This document shows, one piece after another, positions 1 to 6,806 of a stretch of 38,378 nt of DNA. A model generated the notes under the pieces. It had not been told where the DNA came from. It was given only the letters and a program-made list of their open reading frames with translations, and ran no database searches. Within the stretch, counting starts at the first letter, position 1. Each line of letters starts with the position of its first letter. The translations under genes were made by a program, and so were the position numbers. Source of the DNA: Oscillospiraceae bacterium (GTDB lineage Bacteria > Bacillota > Clostridia > Oscillospirales > Acutalibacteraceae); assembly GCA_015066085.1 (NCBI GenBank), contig SVPA01000013.1, positions 1 through 38,378 of the forward strand, written 5' to 3'.

Positions 1-62
1 CCACCTTGTAGGTCGTTGGCATCTATGAAATTGCAACTTAAAAAATAGGGGTAAAAAATGCG

Positions 63-88
63 AAAAGCCTTGATTTCTCAAGGCTTTT
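63..88 (-). terminator. Hairpin, probable tRNA-Tyr terminator
   Basis: An 11-bp stem (63-73 with 78-88) has a 4-nt loop and lies 31 bases beyond the tRNA-Tyr 3' end. On the minus strand a run of six T follows a few bases later. It could equally end a plus-strand gene that stops just left of the window. Bases 1-62 hold no gene I can identify. Confidence 0.5.
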
Positions 89-118
89 CTGTGTGGCATC
101 TAAATAGACCACAACACT

Positions 119-203
119 TGGTGGGAGAGGGTGGATTCGAACCACCGAAGCTGAAAGCAGCAGATTTACAGTCTGTCCCCTTTGGCCACTCGGGAACTCT
201 CCC
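119..203 (-). tRNA. tRNA-Tyr (GTA), CCA encoded
   Basis: On the minus strand this folds as a class II tRNA. The acceptor stem GGGAGAG/CTCTCCC is closed by discriminator A and an encoded CCA (119-121). The anticodon loop reads CTGTAAA with anticodon GTA, there is a long variable arm as expected for bacterial tRNA-Tyr, and the T-loop reads TTCGAAT. Length is 85 nt. The last 16 bases recur at 4464-4479 with one mismatch. Confidence 0.96.
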
Positions 204-235
204 AAATATTAAATTAGCGTGTTAGCGCAAGGGTT

Positions 236-264
236 ATTATAGCATAGCACCTATAATATGTCAA
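236..264 (-). promoter_or_regulatory. Sigma-A promoter of tRNA-Tyr
   Basis: On the minus strand TTGACA (259-264) and TATAAT (236-241) are separated by exactly 17 nt, with an extended -10 TGC. Both hexamers match consensus. The -10 is about 33 nt upstream of the mature tRNA-Tyr 5' end, as expected for a stable RNA. Confidence 0.85.
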
Positions 265-285
265 GAAGATTTTTAATAAATTTTC

Positions 286-314
286 TTGACAAACTTTATT
301 CGCTGTGATATATT
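286..314 (+). promoter_or_regulatory. Sigma-A promoter of tRNA-Thr
   Basis: TTGACA (286-291), 17-nt spacer, TATATT (309-314), with TGA just before the -10. The predicted start is about 10 nt before the tRNA-Thr gene. It diverges from the tRNA-Tyr promoter. Confidence 0.8.
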
Positions 315-330
315 ATTAAGGCACAAATTC

Positions 331-406
331 GCTGGTATAGCTCAGTTGGTAGAGCAGCTGATTTGTAATCAGCAGGTCGGGGGTTCAAGTCCGTCTACCA
401 GCTCCA
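331..406 (+). tRNA. tRNA-Thr (TGT), CCA encoded
   Basis: Acceptor stem GCTGGTA/TACCAGC, D-arm GCTCAGTTGGTAGAGC, anticodon stem GCTGA/TCAGC around loop TTTGTAA (anticodon TGT), discriminator T and encoded CCA (404-406). The T-stem, GGGGG (379-383) against CCGTC (391-395), contains a G-G mismatch at 381/393. The usual partner there is C, so the T-arm is slightly weakened. The rest is canonical. Confidence 0.94.
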
Positions 407-408
407 GA

Positions 409-445
409 AAAAGAAAGACAAGTCGAAAGACTTGTCTTTCTTTTT
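409..445 (+). terminator. tRNA-Thr terminator
   Basis: A long stem (409-424 with 429-444) with a GAAA tetraloop sits 3 nt after the tRNA 3' end and finishes in a T-rich tract. It is A-rich on its left arm and would also work on the other strand. Confidence 0.85.
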
Positions 446-450
446 TAACT

Positions 451-615
451 AAATCCGTCCTGTCGGACGGGATAAATCCATCTTCGATGGATGAAATCAC
501 TTGCGTGATGAAATCCGACTTCGTCGGGTTAGGGGACGGATTTAATTTCATCTGCGTAGCAGATTTCATCCAAGCACCGCTTGGATTTCACCGTGAGCAA
601 AGCGAACGATTTCAT
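451..615. repeat. Array of short hairpins with a conserved GATGAAATC-type linker
   Basis: Six short perfect palindromes follow each other: 455-460/465-470, 476-482/486-492, 496-500/505-509, 515-519/523-527, 550-555/559-564 and 568-575/579-586. A degenerate seventh lies near 588-604. Loops are 3-4 nt. The stems differ from one another, but they are joined by a constant linker: (G)ATGAAATC in the left half and its reverse complement GATTTCAT(C) in the right half. In addition AAATCCGTCC (451-460) can pair perfectly with GGACGGATTT (534-543). No coding frame is supported. It resembles interspersed hairpin repeats seen in intestinal Clostridia; that comparison is from memory and was not searched. 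Confidence 0.75.
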
Positions 616-621
616 TACTCC

Positions 622-650
622 TTGCCCCTCCACCGCTTTTATGATATAAT
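622..650 (+). promoter_or_regulatory. Sigma-A promoter of the membrane-protein gene
   Basis: TTGCCC (622-627), 17-nt spacer and TATAAT (645-650) with an extended TGA. It lies about 25 nt before the start codon at 675, directly after the hairpin array. Confidence 0.65.
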
Positions 651-674
651 GTATTCAAAGAGGTGGAAATATTT

Positions 675-1298
675 ATGGAAGAAAATAAAAACAATAATCT
701 TAGTTTTGCGGATAAGCATCCCAAACTCAACGCACTTATAGCGCTAATTATTTTAATAGGATTAGTTGTACTAGTAGTATTTTTGTTAAAATGGATTTTT
801 TCCTATATTGGTCAAGGTGTGGAAAAATTAGCAACACTGATTTCGAAATTAGATGCTGTACTTATAGTAGCATTAATAACAGCAACAGTTTCATTAATTA
901 GTGTAATAATTAGTTCTATTGTATCAAAAATTATTGATTATAGAAAAACTCGTCAAGAATACTTAGCTAAAAAGCGTGAAGAACCGTATGGCGAGTTTGT
1001 TGATATGATATATAAAATACAACAAAACGCAAAGAAGCCCGACAGCTATACGCAAGAACAAATGATTGAAGATTTATTAAAGTTTTCAAAACAGATAACA
1101 TTATGGGGTTCACCGAGAGTTGTGAAAAAATGGCTTAAATTTCGCTTGAACGGAGCAAATCCTGATGCAGGGAAGGAAAATTTATTTGTTATGGAGCAAA
1201 TAATGAACGAAATGAGAAGAGACTTAGGTTTGAAAAAAACAAAGAAAGGTATTTTGTTAGGTTTTTTCATTAATGATATTAAAGATGCCCTAAAATAA
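675..1298 (+). CDS. Unrecognised two-helix membrane protein
   Basis: A 207-residue protein of a family I do not recognise. ATG 675 is chosen because AGAGGTGG (659-666) precedes it by 8 nt; an upstream in-frame GTG at 663 lies inside that ribosome site. The N-terminus is polar and Asn/Lys-rich. Two hydrophobic helices follow, about residues 19-47 and 57-83. The rest is a basic, charged cytoplasmic-looking domain ending in a Lys-rich stretch. It has its own promoter and terminator, so it is a single-gene unit. It sits between the hairpin array and the restriction-modification genes and shares their AT-rich codon use, which suggests it belongs to the same accessory patch. No catalytic motif was seen. 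A role in defence is possible but not shown. Confidence 0.8.
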   Translation: MEENKNNNLSFADKHPKLNALIALIILIGLVVLVVFLLKWIFSYIGQGVEKLATLISKLDAVLIVALITATVSLISVIISSIVSKIIDYRKTRQEYLAKKREEPYGEFVDMIYKIQQNAKKPDSYTQEQMIEDLLKFSKQITLWGSPRVVKKWLKFRLNGANPDAGKENLFVMEQIMNEMRRDLGLKKTKKGILLGFFINDIKDALK

Positions 1299-1361
1299 TA
1301 TATTTTTTAAGAAAATCAGGTTTTTCGACCGGTTCCATTTTGAGTGTCGGTCCCAAAATAG

Positions 1362-1388
1362 AAGGATACTCTTTTGAGTATCCTTTTA
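1362..1388 (+). terminator. Terminator of the 675-1298 gene
   Basis: A 10-bp stem AAGGATACTC / GAGTATCCTT (1362-1371, 1376-1385) with a TTTT loop and a T-rich tail. The rest of 1299-1494 shows no gene. Confidence 0.75.
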
Positions 1389-1494
1389 ATTTTGCATGAT
1401 ATGTCGCTCTAAAACGTTTTGAAAAAACAAGAAAATCGACGTGTGCTTTGCTAACGAATATAAACTTCTCATTTATATTAAATCAAACTAATAA

Positions 1495-1523
1495 TAGACA
1501 ATGTAATAAATATATGATACAAT
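1495..1523 (+). promoter_or_regulatory. Promoter of the restriction-modification genes
   Basis: TAGACA (1495-1500), 17-nt spacer and TACAAT (1518-1523) with an extended TGA. The implied leader is about 60 nt. No control-protein gene or C-box was recognised near it. Confidence 0.6.
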
Positions 1524-1589
1524 TAACTCAGCAATTCTGTGAAATTGACTTGATTTTAAATATCTTTTTGGGAGGCGAGTAAAAGGGCA

Positions 1590-3188
1590 ATGACTTCTTG
1601 GGAGCAACTATCAATTTTTGATTCTTCAACACCCGAATTCTCTGAAACCTTCCATCAATTTGAGCAATACGATTTGAAAAACTACATACATGATGTGGAA
1701 ACAATTGGCTTAAAAAACACATGGGATAATATTTGTCAATTCCTTTTACGGCACCCAAACGCTTTATCAAATCTATTTGATTCGAAACATATAAGTGCAC
1801 TTTATGAAATAGGTCTTGCTATTGAAGATAAGCTTTATAAGAAAAAACGTGGTCAATACTGCACTCCTAGCGATGTTTCTCTCGTGATGGCTCAATGGCT
1901 TCAACAATGTGAAGGTAATGCCGTTTGTGATGTCGCTTGCGGCACAGGAAATTTAATATTGACATATTTAGATTTGATTGGACATAAAAAAGCACGAAAA
2001 CTGATTTCTGACGGCGATTTGTATTTATACGACTCTGATGCTGTTGCTTTAAAGATTTGTCGAACCCTAATTGCCGTTAAATACGGAACAGATATTGTAG
2101 ATTCCATCCACATTACTACTGGCGACTTTTTGGACCGCACAATCAAGTTGCCAAATAACAGCAAAGTAATTTGTAATCCCCCATATTTTAAAATAGAATC
2201 TATTCAAAAATCCTGGGAGCAATCTACCGTTTTATTGGATACTAAAGAATTTTATTCCGCGTTTATGGAAAAAGTGTTTTCACAAGCTAAATCAACGGTA
2301 ATTATAACACCTTTTAGTTTTATTTCCGGCACAAAGTACTTTACTTTGAGAAATCTAATGTGCAAAATAGGTGCTGGTTTTATTGTTTCGTTTGATAACG
2401 TTCCTGGTAATATTTTTCGCGGAAAAAAACATGGGATTTTTAACTCCAACACTTCAAACTCTGTGCGGGCAGCCATTACGGTAATGCGCCGCGATGAAAA
2501 CAAAAAAGGATTCAAAATATCTCCGCTGATTCGTTTCAAAAATGAAGAAAGGGAACTGTTGCTTACTACTCAAACATTAGAGAAAACTCTGCCTTGCTGT
2601 TATCAAGTGATTTCAAAACAAAATCCTTGTTTTAAGAAAATAGATAAATCATTAGAAAAAATATTTAAAATATGGACTGATAAATCAAAATATAAAATAA
2701 AAGATTTCGTCTCTAAAAGCAGCGAATCCTTTTTAATCGATATACCAAATACTTGCCGCTATTATACTACTGCGAGTTCAAAAAAATTAGATAGAGTAGG
2801 CTCTATTACTATCAATGTTTATGATGAAGAAGTTTTTAATTTTATTTATTGCTTTGTGAATTCAAGTTTCGCTTATTGGTGGTGGAGAATTTTTGACGGC
2901 GGCATAACATACCCCGTAAATTTGTTAAACAATATGCCAATCCCATTTAATTTGCTAAAAGATGAAGATAAAAAATTTTTTAATTCAATGGCAAATAAGA
3001 TGATTAAAAATGAATCCGATTTTGTAATAACCAAAATGAATGCCGGAAGTATACAACAGAATATAAAATTCCCCGAGTCATACCGAATGGAAATAAATAA
3101 CCGAATTCTTAAAATATTGGGGATTGACTCCAACGCTGAAATTTTTAATGTTATCCATGCAAATAAATTTTTTAACACAAAGGAGTAA
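1590..3188 (+). CDS. Type II N6-adenine DNA methyltransferase
   Basis: A 532-residue methyltransferase that should transfer methyl from S-adenosylmethionine to adenine in a host recognition site, protecting it from the nuclease encoded next. Seen in sequence: a GQYCTP segment near residue 88 like the GQ(Y/F)xTP motif of N6-adenine methylases; the AdoMet motif I DVACGTGN at residues 114-121; and the catalytic NPPY at 196-199. This order (I before IV) is the gamma type. The C-terminal half, about 300 residues, probably holds target recognition; the target cannot be read from sequence. ATG 1590 follows GGAGG (1571-1575) at a rather long 14 nt, with AAAGGG closer. The stop is 2 nt from the next gene, so the pair is one operon. 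Codon use is more AT-rich than in the housekeeping genes, suggesting transfer. Confidence 0.9.
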   Translation: MTSWEQLSIFDSSTPEFSETFHQFEQYDLKNYIHDVETIGLKNTWDNICQFLLRHPNALSNLFDSKHISALYEIGLAIEDKLYKKKRGQYCTPSDVSLVMAQWLQQCEGNAVCDVACGTGNLILTYLDLIGHKKARKLISDGDLYLYDSDAVALKICRTLIAVKYGTDIVDSIHITTGDFLDRTIKLPNNSKVICNPPYFKIESIQKSWEQSTVLLDTKEFYSAFMEKVFSQAKSTVIITPFSFISGTKYFTLRNLMCKIGAGFIVSFDNVPGNIFRGKKHGIFNSNTSNSVRAAITVMRRDENKKGFKISPLIRFKNEERELLLTTQTLEKTLPCCYQVISKQNPCFKKIDKSLEKIFKIWTDKSKYKIKDFVSKSSESFLIDIPNTCRYYTTASSKKLDRVGSITINVYDEEVFNFIYCFVNSSFAYWWWRIFDGGITYPVNLLNNMPIPFNLLKDEDKKFFNSMANKMIKNESDFVITKMNAGSIQQNIKFPESYRMEINNRILKILGIDSNAEIFNVIHANKFFNTKE

Positions 3189-3190
3189 AA

Positions 3191-4315
3191 ATGATAGTCC
3201 CGTTAACAAAGTTGCAGAAAGAAATTATGACAAGTTTTTATTCTGTTCCCCCTGCAAAAGTTATTTATAATAAAGCTGAAAGAGAGAAGTTGTGGAACAA
3301 ATCTGTTGCCAGGTCTGCAGCCCTTGATTTTAATTCAATAAAAGAAAAATGTCCCGCTTTAGAACATCAAATTAAGCGAAGCTATGATTCTGGCAATAAC
3401 ATTCAGTCAGCTGTTTTTAGTGAATGTGTGTATGCGCAAACCTTTGCTAATATTATGAATTTAACCAAATTTGTTAATTGTTATGAAGCTGGTGAAGATT
3501 TTATTCCTAAACATGTTAAAGCTCTTCTCTCTTCCTACTATTTATCACCAAGATATATTTATTCCACTGAGGATAAGTCAAGAATGTTAATTCAGGCGGG
3601 CGGATGTGATGGCATCGACAGTGCTTTAATTACTGTGGTTGATTTGGTTATCTATACAATTGAATTCAAAGAGCCCAGCGCAAAAACCAGCGAACCGGAT
3701 TTGCCTAAATACAGGGAAGATGGCAGATTAGTTGTAACGGAAAACTGGTTAAATAATTATCCTCAATTTGAGGAAATGCTAAAGGAACACACAGATTTAA
3801 ACTTTTTTACAGTTATGGGTAATAATGTTCATGATTTTTCAAATGACAGTGTCAACATTGCTGTAACCAACAATTATTCCAACAAGAAAAAATATGCCGA
3901 CGTTATTTGCACTGAAGACATTAGCGGAAATTTGGTTATGCTTCCAACAAATCAAGTTTCCAAATGGGCTGTGATTGAAGGAGAAATTAGGCCTGCAGGT
4001 AGAAATCATTATAAAGTATGGACGCCTAACGCCTTGAATAAGTTCTTACTCGAAAAAGATGCTGTTATAAATGAGGATGTTGTTGAAATAAGCAAAAAAC
4101 AAGTTGCCGAAAGAAAGGCTCGAGGCGGAAATAGAAAAGTGTCTGGATATAAAATCAACCCCTTGTTTTTTGTGTGCTGCAAAGATTGTGCAGAAAATAA
4201 TGGCGTGTTAACTTTTAAGTTGTCAAAAGTAAGGCAATTAAATCCCACAATAGCAGGAAAAATGTTTTTCAAAAACCTTAAATATAATGATGTAAAAGCA
4301 TATTATAAAATATAG
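3191..4315 (+). CDS. Probable type II restriction endonuclease (PD-(D/E)xK)
   Basis: A 374-residue protein that starts 2 nt after the methyltransferase stop, with GGAG immediately upstream. The position and size fit the nuclease partner. A candidate catalytic centre is visible: D140 and D143 in GCDGIDSAL, followed 15 residues later by E158-F-K160 in TIEFKEP. This gives the D-X(n)-E-x-K pattern of PD-(D/E)xK nucleases. The C-terminal part has a basic stretch (KKQVAERKARGG) and two Cys in FFVCCKDC near residues 329-330. I do not recognise a named family, so the recognition sequence is unknown. With the methyltransferase it should cut unmethylated foreign DNA in the cytoplasm. Translational coupling with the upstream gene is likely. 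Confidence 0.72.
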   Translation: MIVPLTKLQKEIMTSFYSVPPAKVIYNKAEREKLWNKSVARSAALDFNSIKEKCPALEHQIKRSYDSGNNIQSAVFSECVYAQTFANIMNLTKFVNCYEAGEDFIPKHVKALLSSYYLSPRYIYSTEDKSRMLIQAGGCDGIDSALITVVDLVIYTIEFKEPSAKTSEPDLPKYREDGRLVVTENWLNNYPQFEEMLKEHTDLNFFTVMGNNVHDFSNDSVNIAVTNNYSNKKKYADVICTEDISGNLVMLPTNQVSKWAVIEGEIRPAGRNHYKVWTPNALNKFLLEKDAVINEDVVEISKKQVAERKARGGNRKVSGYKINPLFFVCCKDCAENNGVLTFKLSKVRQLNPTIAGKMFFKNLKYNDVKAYYKI

Positions 4316-4434
4316 CTGTTGTTAACAATATCTCTTAATATGACAAGAATGTCTATACCCGTGTCGCAAAAAATTCACTGTTTAAAAGACGAAATCTGAT
4401 TGGTAACTAAACAATTCGTAACAGCCAAACAAGG

Positions 4435-4460
4435 ACCAGTCCAATAGGACTGGTTTTTTG
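4435..4460 (+). terminator. Terminator downstream of the restriction-modification genes
   Basis: Perfect 8-bp stem ACCAGTCC / GGACTGGT (4435-4442, 4447-4454), AATA loop, then six T. It lies about 120 nt after the endonuclease stop. Bases 4316-4434 show no gene. Confidence 0.85.
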
Positions 4461-4463
4461 TTT

Positions 4464-4479
4464 TGGCGGGAGAGGGTGG
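4464..4479 (+). repeat. Partial copy of the tRNA-Tyr 3' end (att-like)
   Basis: These 16 bases match 119-134, the CCA, discriminator, acceptor and start of the T-stem of tRNA-Tyr, in the same orientation with one mismatch at the discriminator position. No further tRNA sequence follows. Such short repeats of tRNA 3' ends commonly mark integrated elements. Here it bounds the AT-rich patch on the right. Confidence 0.5.
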
Positions 4480-4491
4480 CTCTTTTTATAA

Positions 4492-4520
4492 TTGAATTTA
4501 CTTTTAAACTATGTTAAAAT
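4492..4520 (+). promoter_or_regulatory. Sigma-A promoter of greA
   Basis: TTGAAT (4492-4497), 17-nt spacer and TAAAAT (4515-4520) with an extended TGT. The expected start is about 20 nt before the greA ribosome site. Confidence 0.68.
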
Positions 4521-4548
4521 GTTTTAAAACAATTTTTAAGGTGAGGCT

Positions 4549-5052
4549 ATGTACGACGAACTGACACGGGTAGATATTGAAAAAATGAAAGAGGAACTTG
4601 AACACCGCATAGGTGTAGTGCGTCCCGCTATTTTGGAAGATGTTAAGTTTGCCCGAAGTCACGGCGACCTTTCGGAAAACTTTGAATACCACGCCGCAAA
4701 GCGTGAGAGAGGCAAGAACGAAAGCCGTATCAGATATCTTCGCGCTATGATTAAAACCGCCGTTATAATCGACACAAAAAGCGACGCTGACACAGTAGGT
4801 CTTTTTGATACGGTCACCATTTTTGTTGAAGAAGACTCTGCCGAAGAAGAGGTTCGAATTGTAACAACCCTTAGGCGTGACCCTTTTTCAAACATAATAA
4901 GCAAGGAGTCGCCTTTAGGCAGCGCTCTTATGGGTAAAAAGGTTGGCGAGAGGGTAAAGGTTGAGGTCAGCAGGGATTACAGTTATTTTGTTGTCATCAA
5001 AAAGATTAAAAAGGGCGAAGACGACCAAAACCTTGAAATAAGAAAATATTAA
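4549..5052 (+). CDS. greA: Transcription elongation factor GreA
   Basis: A 167-residue Gre factor. It enters the secondary channel of RNA polymerase and stimulates cleavage of backtracked RNA so elongation can resume. The N-terminal coiled coil (about residues 1-75) carries the family tip motif HGDLSENFEYHAA at 38-50, with the acidic D40 and E43 that correspond to the catalytic tip residues of E. coli GreA (D41, E44). The C-terminal FKBP-like domain (about 85-160) has ISKESPLGSALMGKK, matching the family ISxxSPxxxALxGK pattern. The length is slightly above the usual 158, with a charged tail. ATG 4549 follows AAGGTGAGG at 2-4 nt. It is a single-gene unit with its own promoter and terminator. 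Confidence 0.95.
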   Translation: MYDELTRVDIEKMKEELEHRIGVVRPAILEDVKFARSHGDLSENFEYHAAKRERGKNESRIRYLRAMIKTAVIIDTKSDADTVGLFDTVTIFVEEDSAEEEVRIVTTLRRDPFSNIISKESPLGSALMGKKVGERVKVEVSRDYSYFVVIKKIKKGEDDQNLEIRKY

Positions 5053-5088
5053 AAAAGATGTGTGAGCAAACGCTCACACATCTTTTTT
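5051..5088. terminator. Bidirectional terminator between greA and the convergent operon
   Basis: A 17-bp symmetrical stem (5051-5067 with 5072-5088) with a 4-nt loop, A6 on one side and T6 on the other. It can end greA on the plus strand and the 5094-5930 gene on the minus strand. Confidence 0.9.
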
Positions 5089-5093
5089 AGGTG

Positions 5094-5930
5094 TTATCTA
5101 ATCTTCATATATGAAATCGCATCGGTTCCTGCGAGAATTGCGAGGTTGGAGGAGGAAGAAAGCACATACCATTTATCCCCGAGTTGAACCGCATCGACAA
5201 ACATATAGTACTGGGTGTCACAGTAGGTTATTTCGACCGCATAGGTTGTGAAATCGTTACAGTTTAAGAACTTGGAAATTCTGTCTTTTTCGTCGGTTAT
5301 ATCGTCAGTCACCAATTCTTTTAACTCACTTGCTATAAACTTTTTCCCTATTTTCATATTTTTAAGTTTTTTCGAAAACTCATCGTCAACAAGGGTTTTA
5401 ACAAGTTTACTTGCAACCGATAATCCTTTTTCGTCAAAGGTTACGCCAAGGGAGGTTTCAAGGTCGCCGCTTAGATAGAGATATTTGTTAAGTATCTGAC
5501 GGGTTTGGTACTCTTTATACATTTCTGTCGAGAGTTCTTTTTGAACAGCGTCTTTTTTATAGGGGAAAATATAGCCCTCATAACTATAACTTCCGTCCGC
5601 TACAAGTTTTTCTTCAAAGTTTAGGTTGTCAAGGAAACTTTCAATCGCACAAGCAGAGAGCATTTTATCAATATCGCCCTTTTCGAAAGCATTTACATAA
5701 GCAGTAACGGCTTTTTTTGCAGTCTTGTATCCGCCGCCCTCAATTTTGTTGTCCTTATTTACAAGCCCTGCAATCAGAACAACATTAAGTATAAGCGACA
5801 CTACCAAAGCGATTGTTCCCGATAAAAGAATTATTCTTCGGGTCTTTCTGACCTTTTCTATTTTTTCTCTTTTCTTTTCGGCCTGGCTGTCAACATCATT
5901 TACTACTATTTCTTTTTCCTTTTTAAACAT
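5094..5930 (-). CDS. Unrecognised single-pass membrane protein, possibly NTF2-like outer domain
   Basis: A 278-residue protein. ATG at 5930 (MFKKEK) is preferred over the in-frame GTG at 5939, because AAAGGG lies 8 nt before the ATG and the GTG falls inside that ribosome site. Residues 1-33 are highly charged and cytoplasmic-looking. One hydrophobic helix (about 34-57, LSGTIALVVSLILNVVLIAG) follows, then an extracellular domain that begins AVTAYVNAFEKGDIDKMLS. That opening resembles the start of NTF2-like/DUF4878 domains, an inference from pattern only. The end of the domain, TYCDTQYYMFVDAVQLGDKWYVL, also fits such a fold. It is the last gene of the rsmA-araC operon, 12 nt after the regulator. 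Function unknown. Confidence 0.75.
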   Translation of the reverse strand: MFKKEKEIVVNDVDSQAEKKREKIEKVRKTRRIILLSGTIALVVSLILNVVLIAGLVNKDNKIEGGGYKTAKKAVTAYVNAFEKGDIDKMLSACAIESFLDNLNFEEKLVADGSYSYEGYIFPYKKDAVQKELSTEMYKEYQTRQILNKYLYLSGDLETSLGVTFDEKGLSVASKLVKTLVDDEFSKKLKNMKIGKKFIASELKELVTDDITDEKDRISKFLNCNDFTTYAVEITYCDTQYYMFVDAVQLGDKWYVLSSSSNLAILAGTDAISYMKIR

Positions 5931-5942
5931 AATACCCACCCT

Positions 5943-6806
5943 TTACTCTTTATTTTCATCGTCTTTTGCATCTAAACTATCGAAATAGCCTTCTTTTGCC
6001 GCCGCACGATAGTGAAGCGGGGTTATACCATATTCCTTTTTAAAATCTCTTTGGAAATTTGCCGTTCCCGAGTATCCGCAGGTTTTGCAGATTTCACTGC
6101 ACTTCATATCGGTTTGCCGACAAAGTTTTGCGGCATAGCGGAGTCTGAAAACCTTTACCGCCGCATAAACCGTAACGCCCGTATGCTCCTTGAAAATTCG
6201 GTTTAGGTAGTTCGGGTTCATCTGAAAATGGTCGGCAACGCTCTGCAAGGTAAGTTTTTTACGGAAGTTGTCCTCAATATAAAGCCAGACATCCTGTACC
6301 TTTGCCCCGTCGGGACGGTGGCGGTCGCCGGGATTTTCGTTAACGCTTCTTGTAAACAACATTATGATTACATTAAGCAGACAGTCCTGAATATAGAGTT
6401 CTTCAAGATTTTCGGCTTTTGGTCGGCTTTCAAGCAGTAAAAGCAGATTTTCAATATGGGTTATCATTTCTTCGCCGAGATGGGTTATAAGGTTTGCCTT
6501 GTTTTTTAGCATACTTCTAACAAAGCGTTCGGGCATACACCTTTCGGGAAGAACTATTCTGTGAACCGTTGCCGTCTTTGTTATCTCTATCTCGTGATAG
6601 TCACGGATTCTGGTAACATAAACAGCACCTCTATTATACGGATATTCCTTATTATTAAGCCGATGAACCCCCTCGCCCGAGGTTACAAATTCTATTTCAT
6701 AGTTGTCGTGCCAGTGCATAGGCTGGGACTCGGCTTCATATTTTTCTACTATGGTAAAGTGCTGATTGCGGTGGTTCATTTCAAACCGCGGTTCTTTTTG
6801 TCTCAC
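5943..6806 (-). CDS. AraC-family transcription regulator with cupin sensor domain
   Basis: A 287-residue regulator. The N-terminal half looks like an AraC-type cupin ligand-binding domain (MHWHDNYEIEFVTSGEG near residues 30-46). The C-terminal 100 residues hold two helix-turn-helix motifs: LTLQSVADHFQMNPNYLNRI and SEICKTCGYSGTANFQRDF, then the family ending YGITPLHYR. The GTG start at 6806 overlaps the rsmA stop as GTGA, and the GGGGGAG within the rsmA end is a fitting ribosome site, so translation is coupled to rsmA. An internal ATG at residue 10 lacks such a site. AraC cupin regulators usually sense sugars or related small molecules. The ligand and targets are unknown here; the membrane protein just downstream is one candidate target. 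Confidence 0.9.
   Translation of the reverse strand: MRQKEPRFEMNHRNQHFTIVEKYEAESQPMHWHDNYEIEFVTSGEGVHRLNNKEYPYNRGAVYVTRIRDYHEIEITKTATVHRIVLPERCMPERFVRSMLKNKANLITHLGEEMITHIENLLLLLESRPKAENLEELYIQDCLLNVIIMLFTRSVNENPGDRHRPDGAKVQDVWLYIEDNFRKKLTLQSVADHFQMNPNYLNRIFKEHTGVTVYAAVKVFRLRYAAKLCRQTDMKCSEICKTCGYSGTANFQRDFKKEYGITPLHYRAAAKEGYFDSLDAKDDENKE

Noticed and set aside
1-118. 3' end of an integrase gene or attachment region
   Set aside because: A short open stretch ends near position 29 but is too short to identify, so no gene is claimed.
451-615. CRISPR array
   Set aside because: The constant element is only 8-9 nt, flips strand midway, and the variable parts are palindromes. There are no 25-40 nt direct repeats and no cas genes.
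286-741. A 151-codon plus-strand frame
   Set aside because: It runs through tRNA-Thr, its terminator and the hairpin array, and has no ribosome site or protein-like composition.
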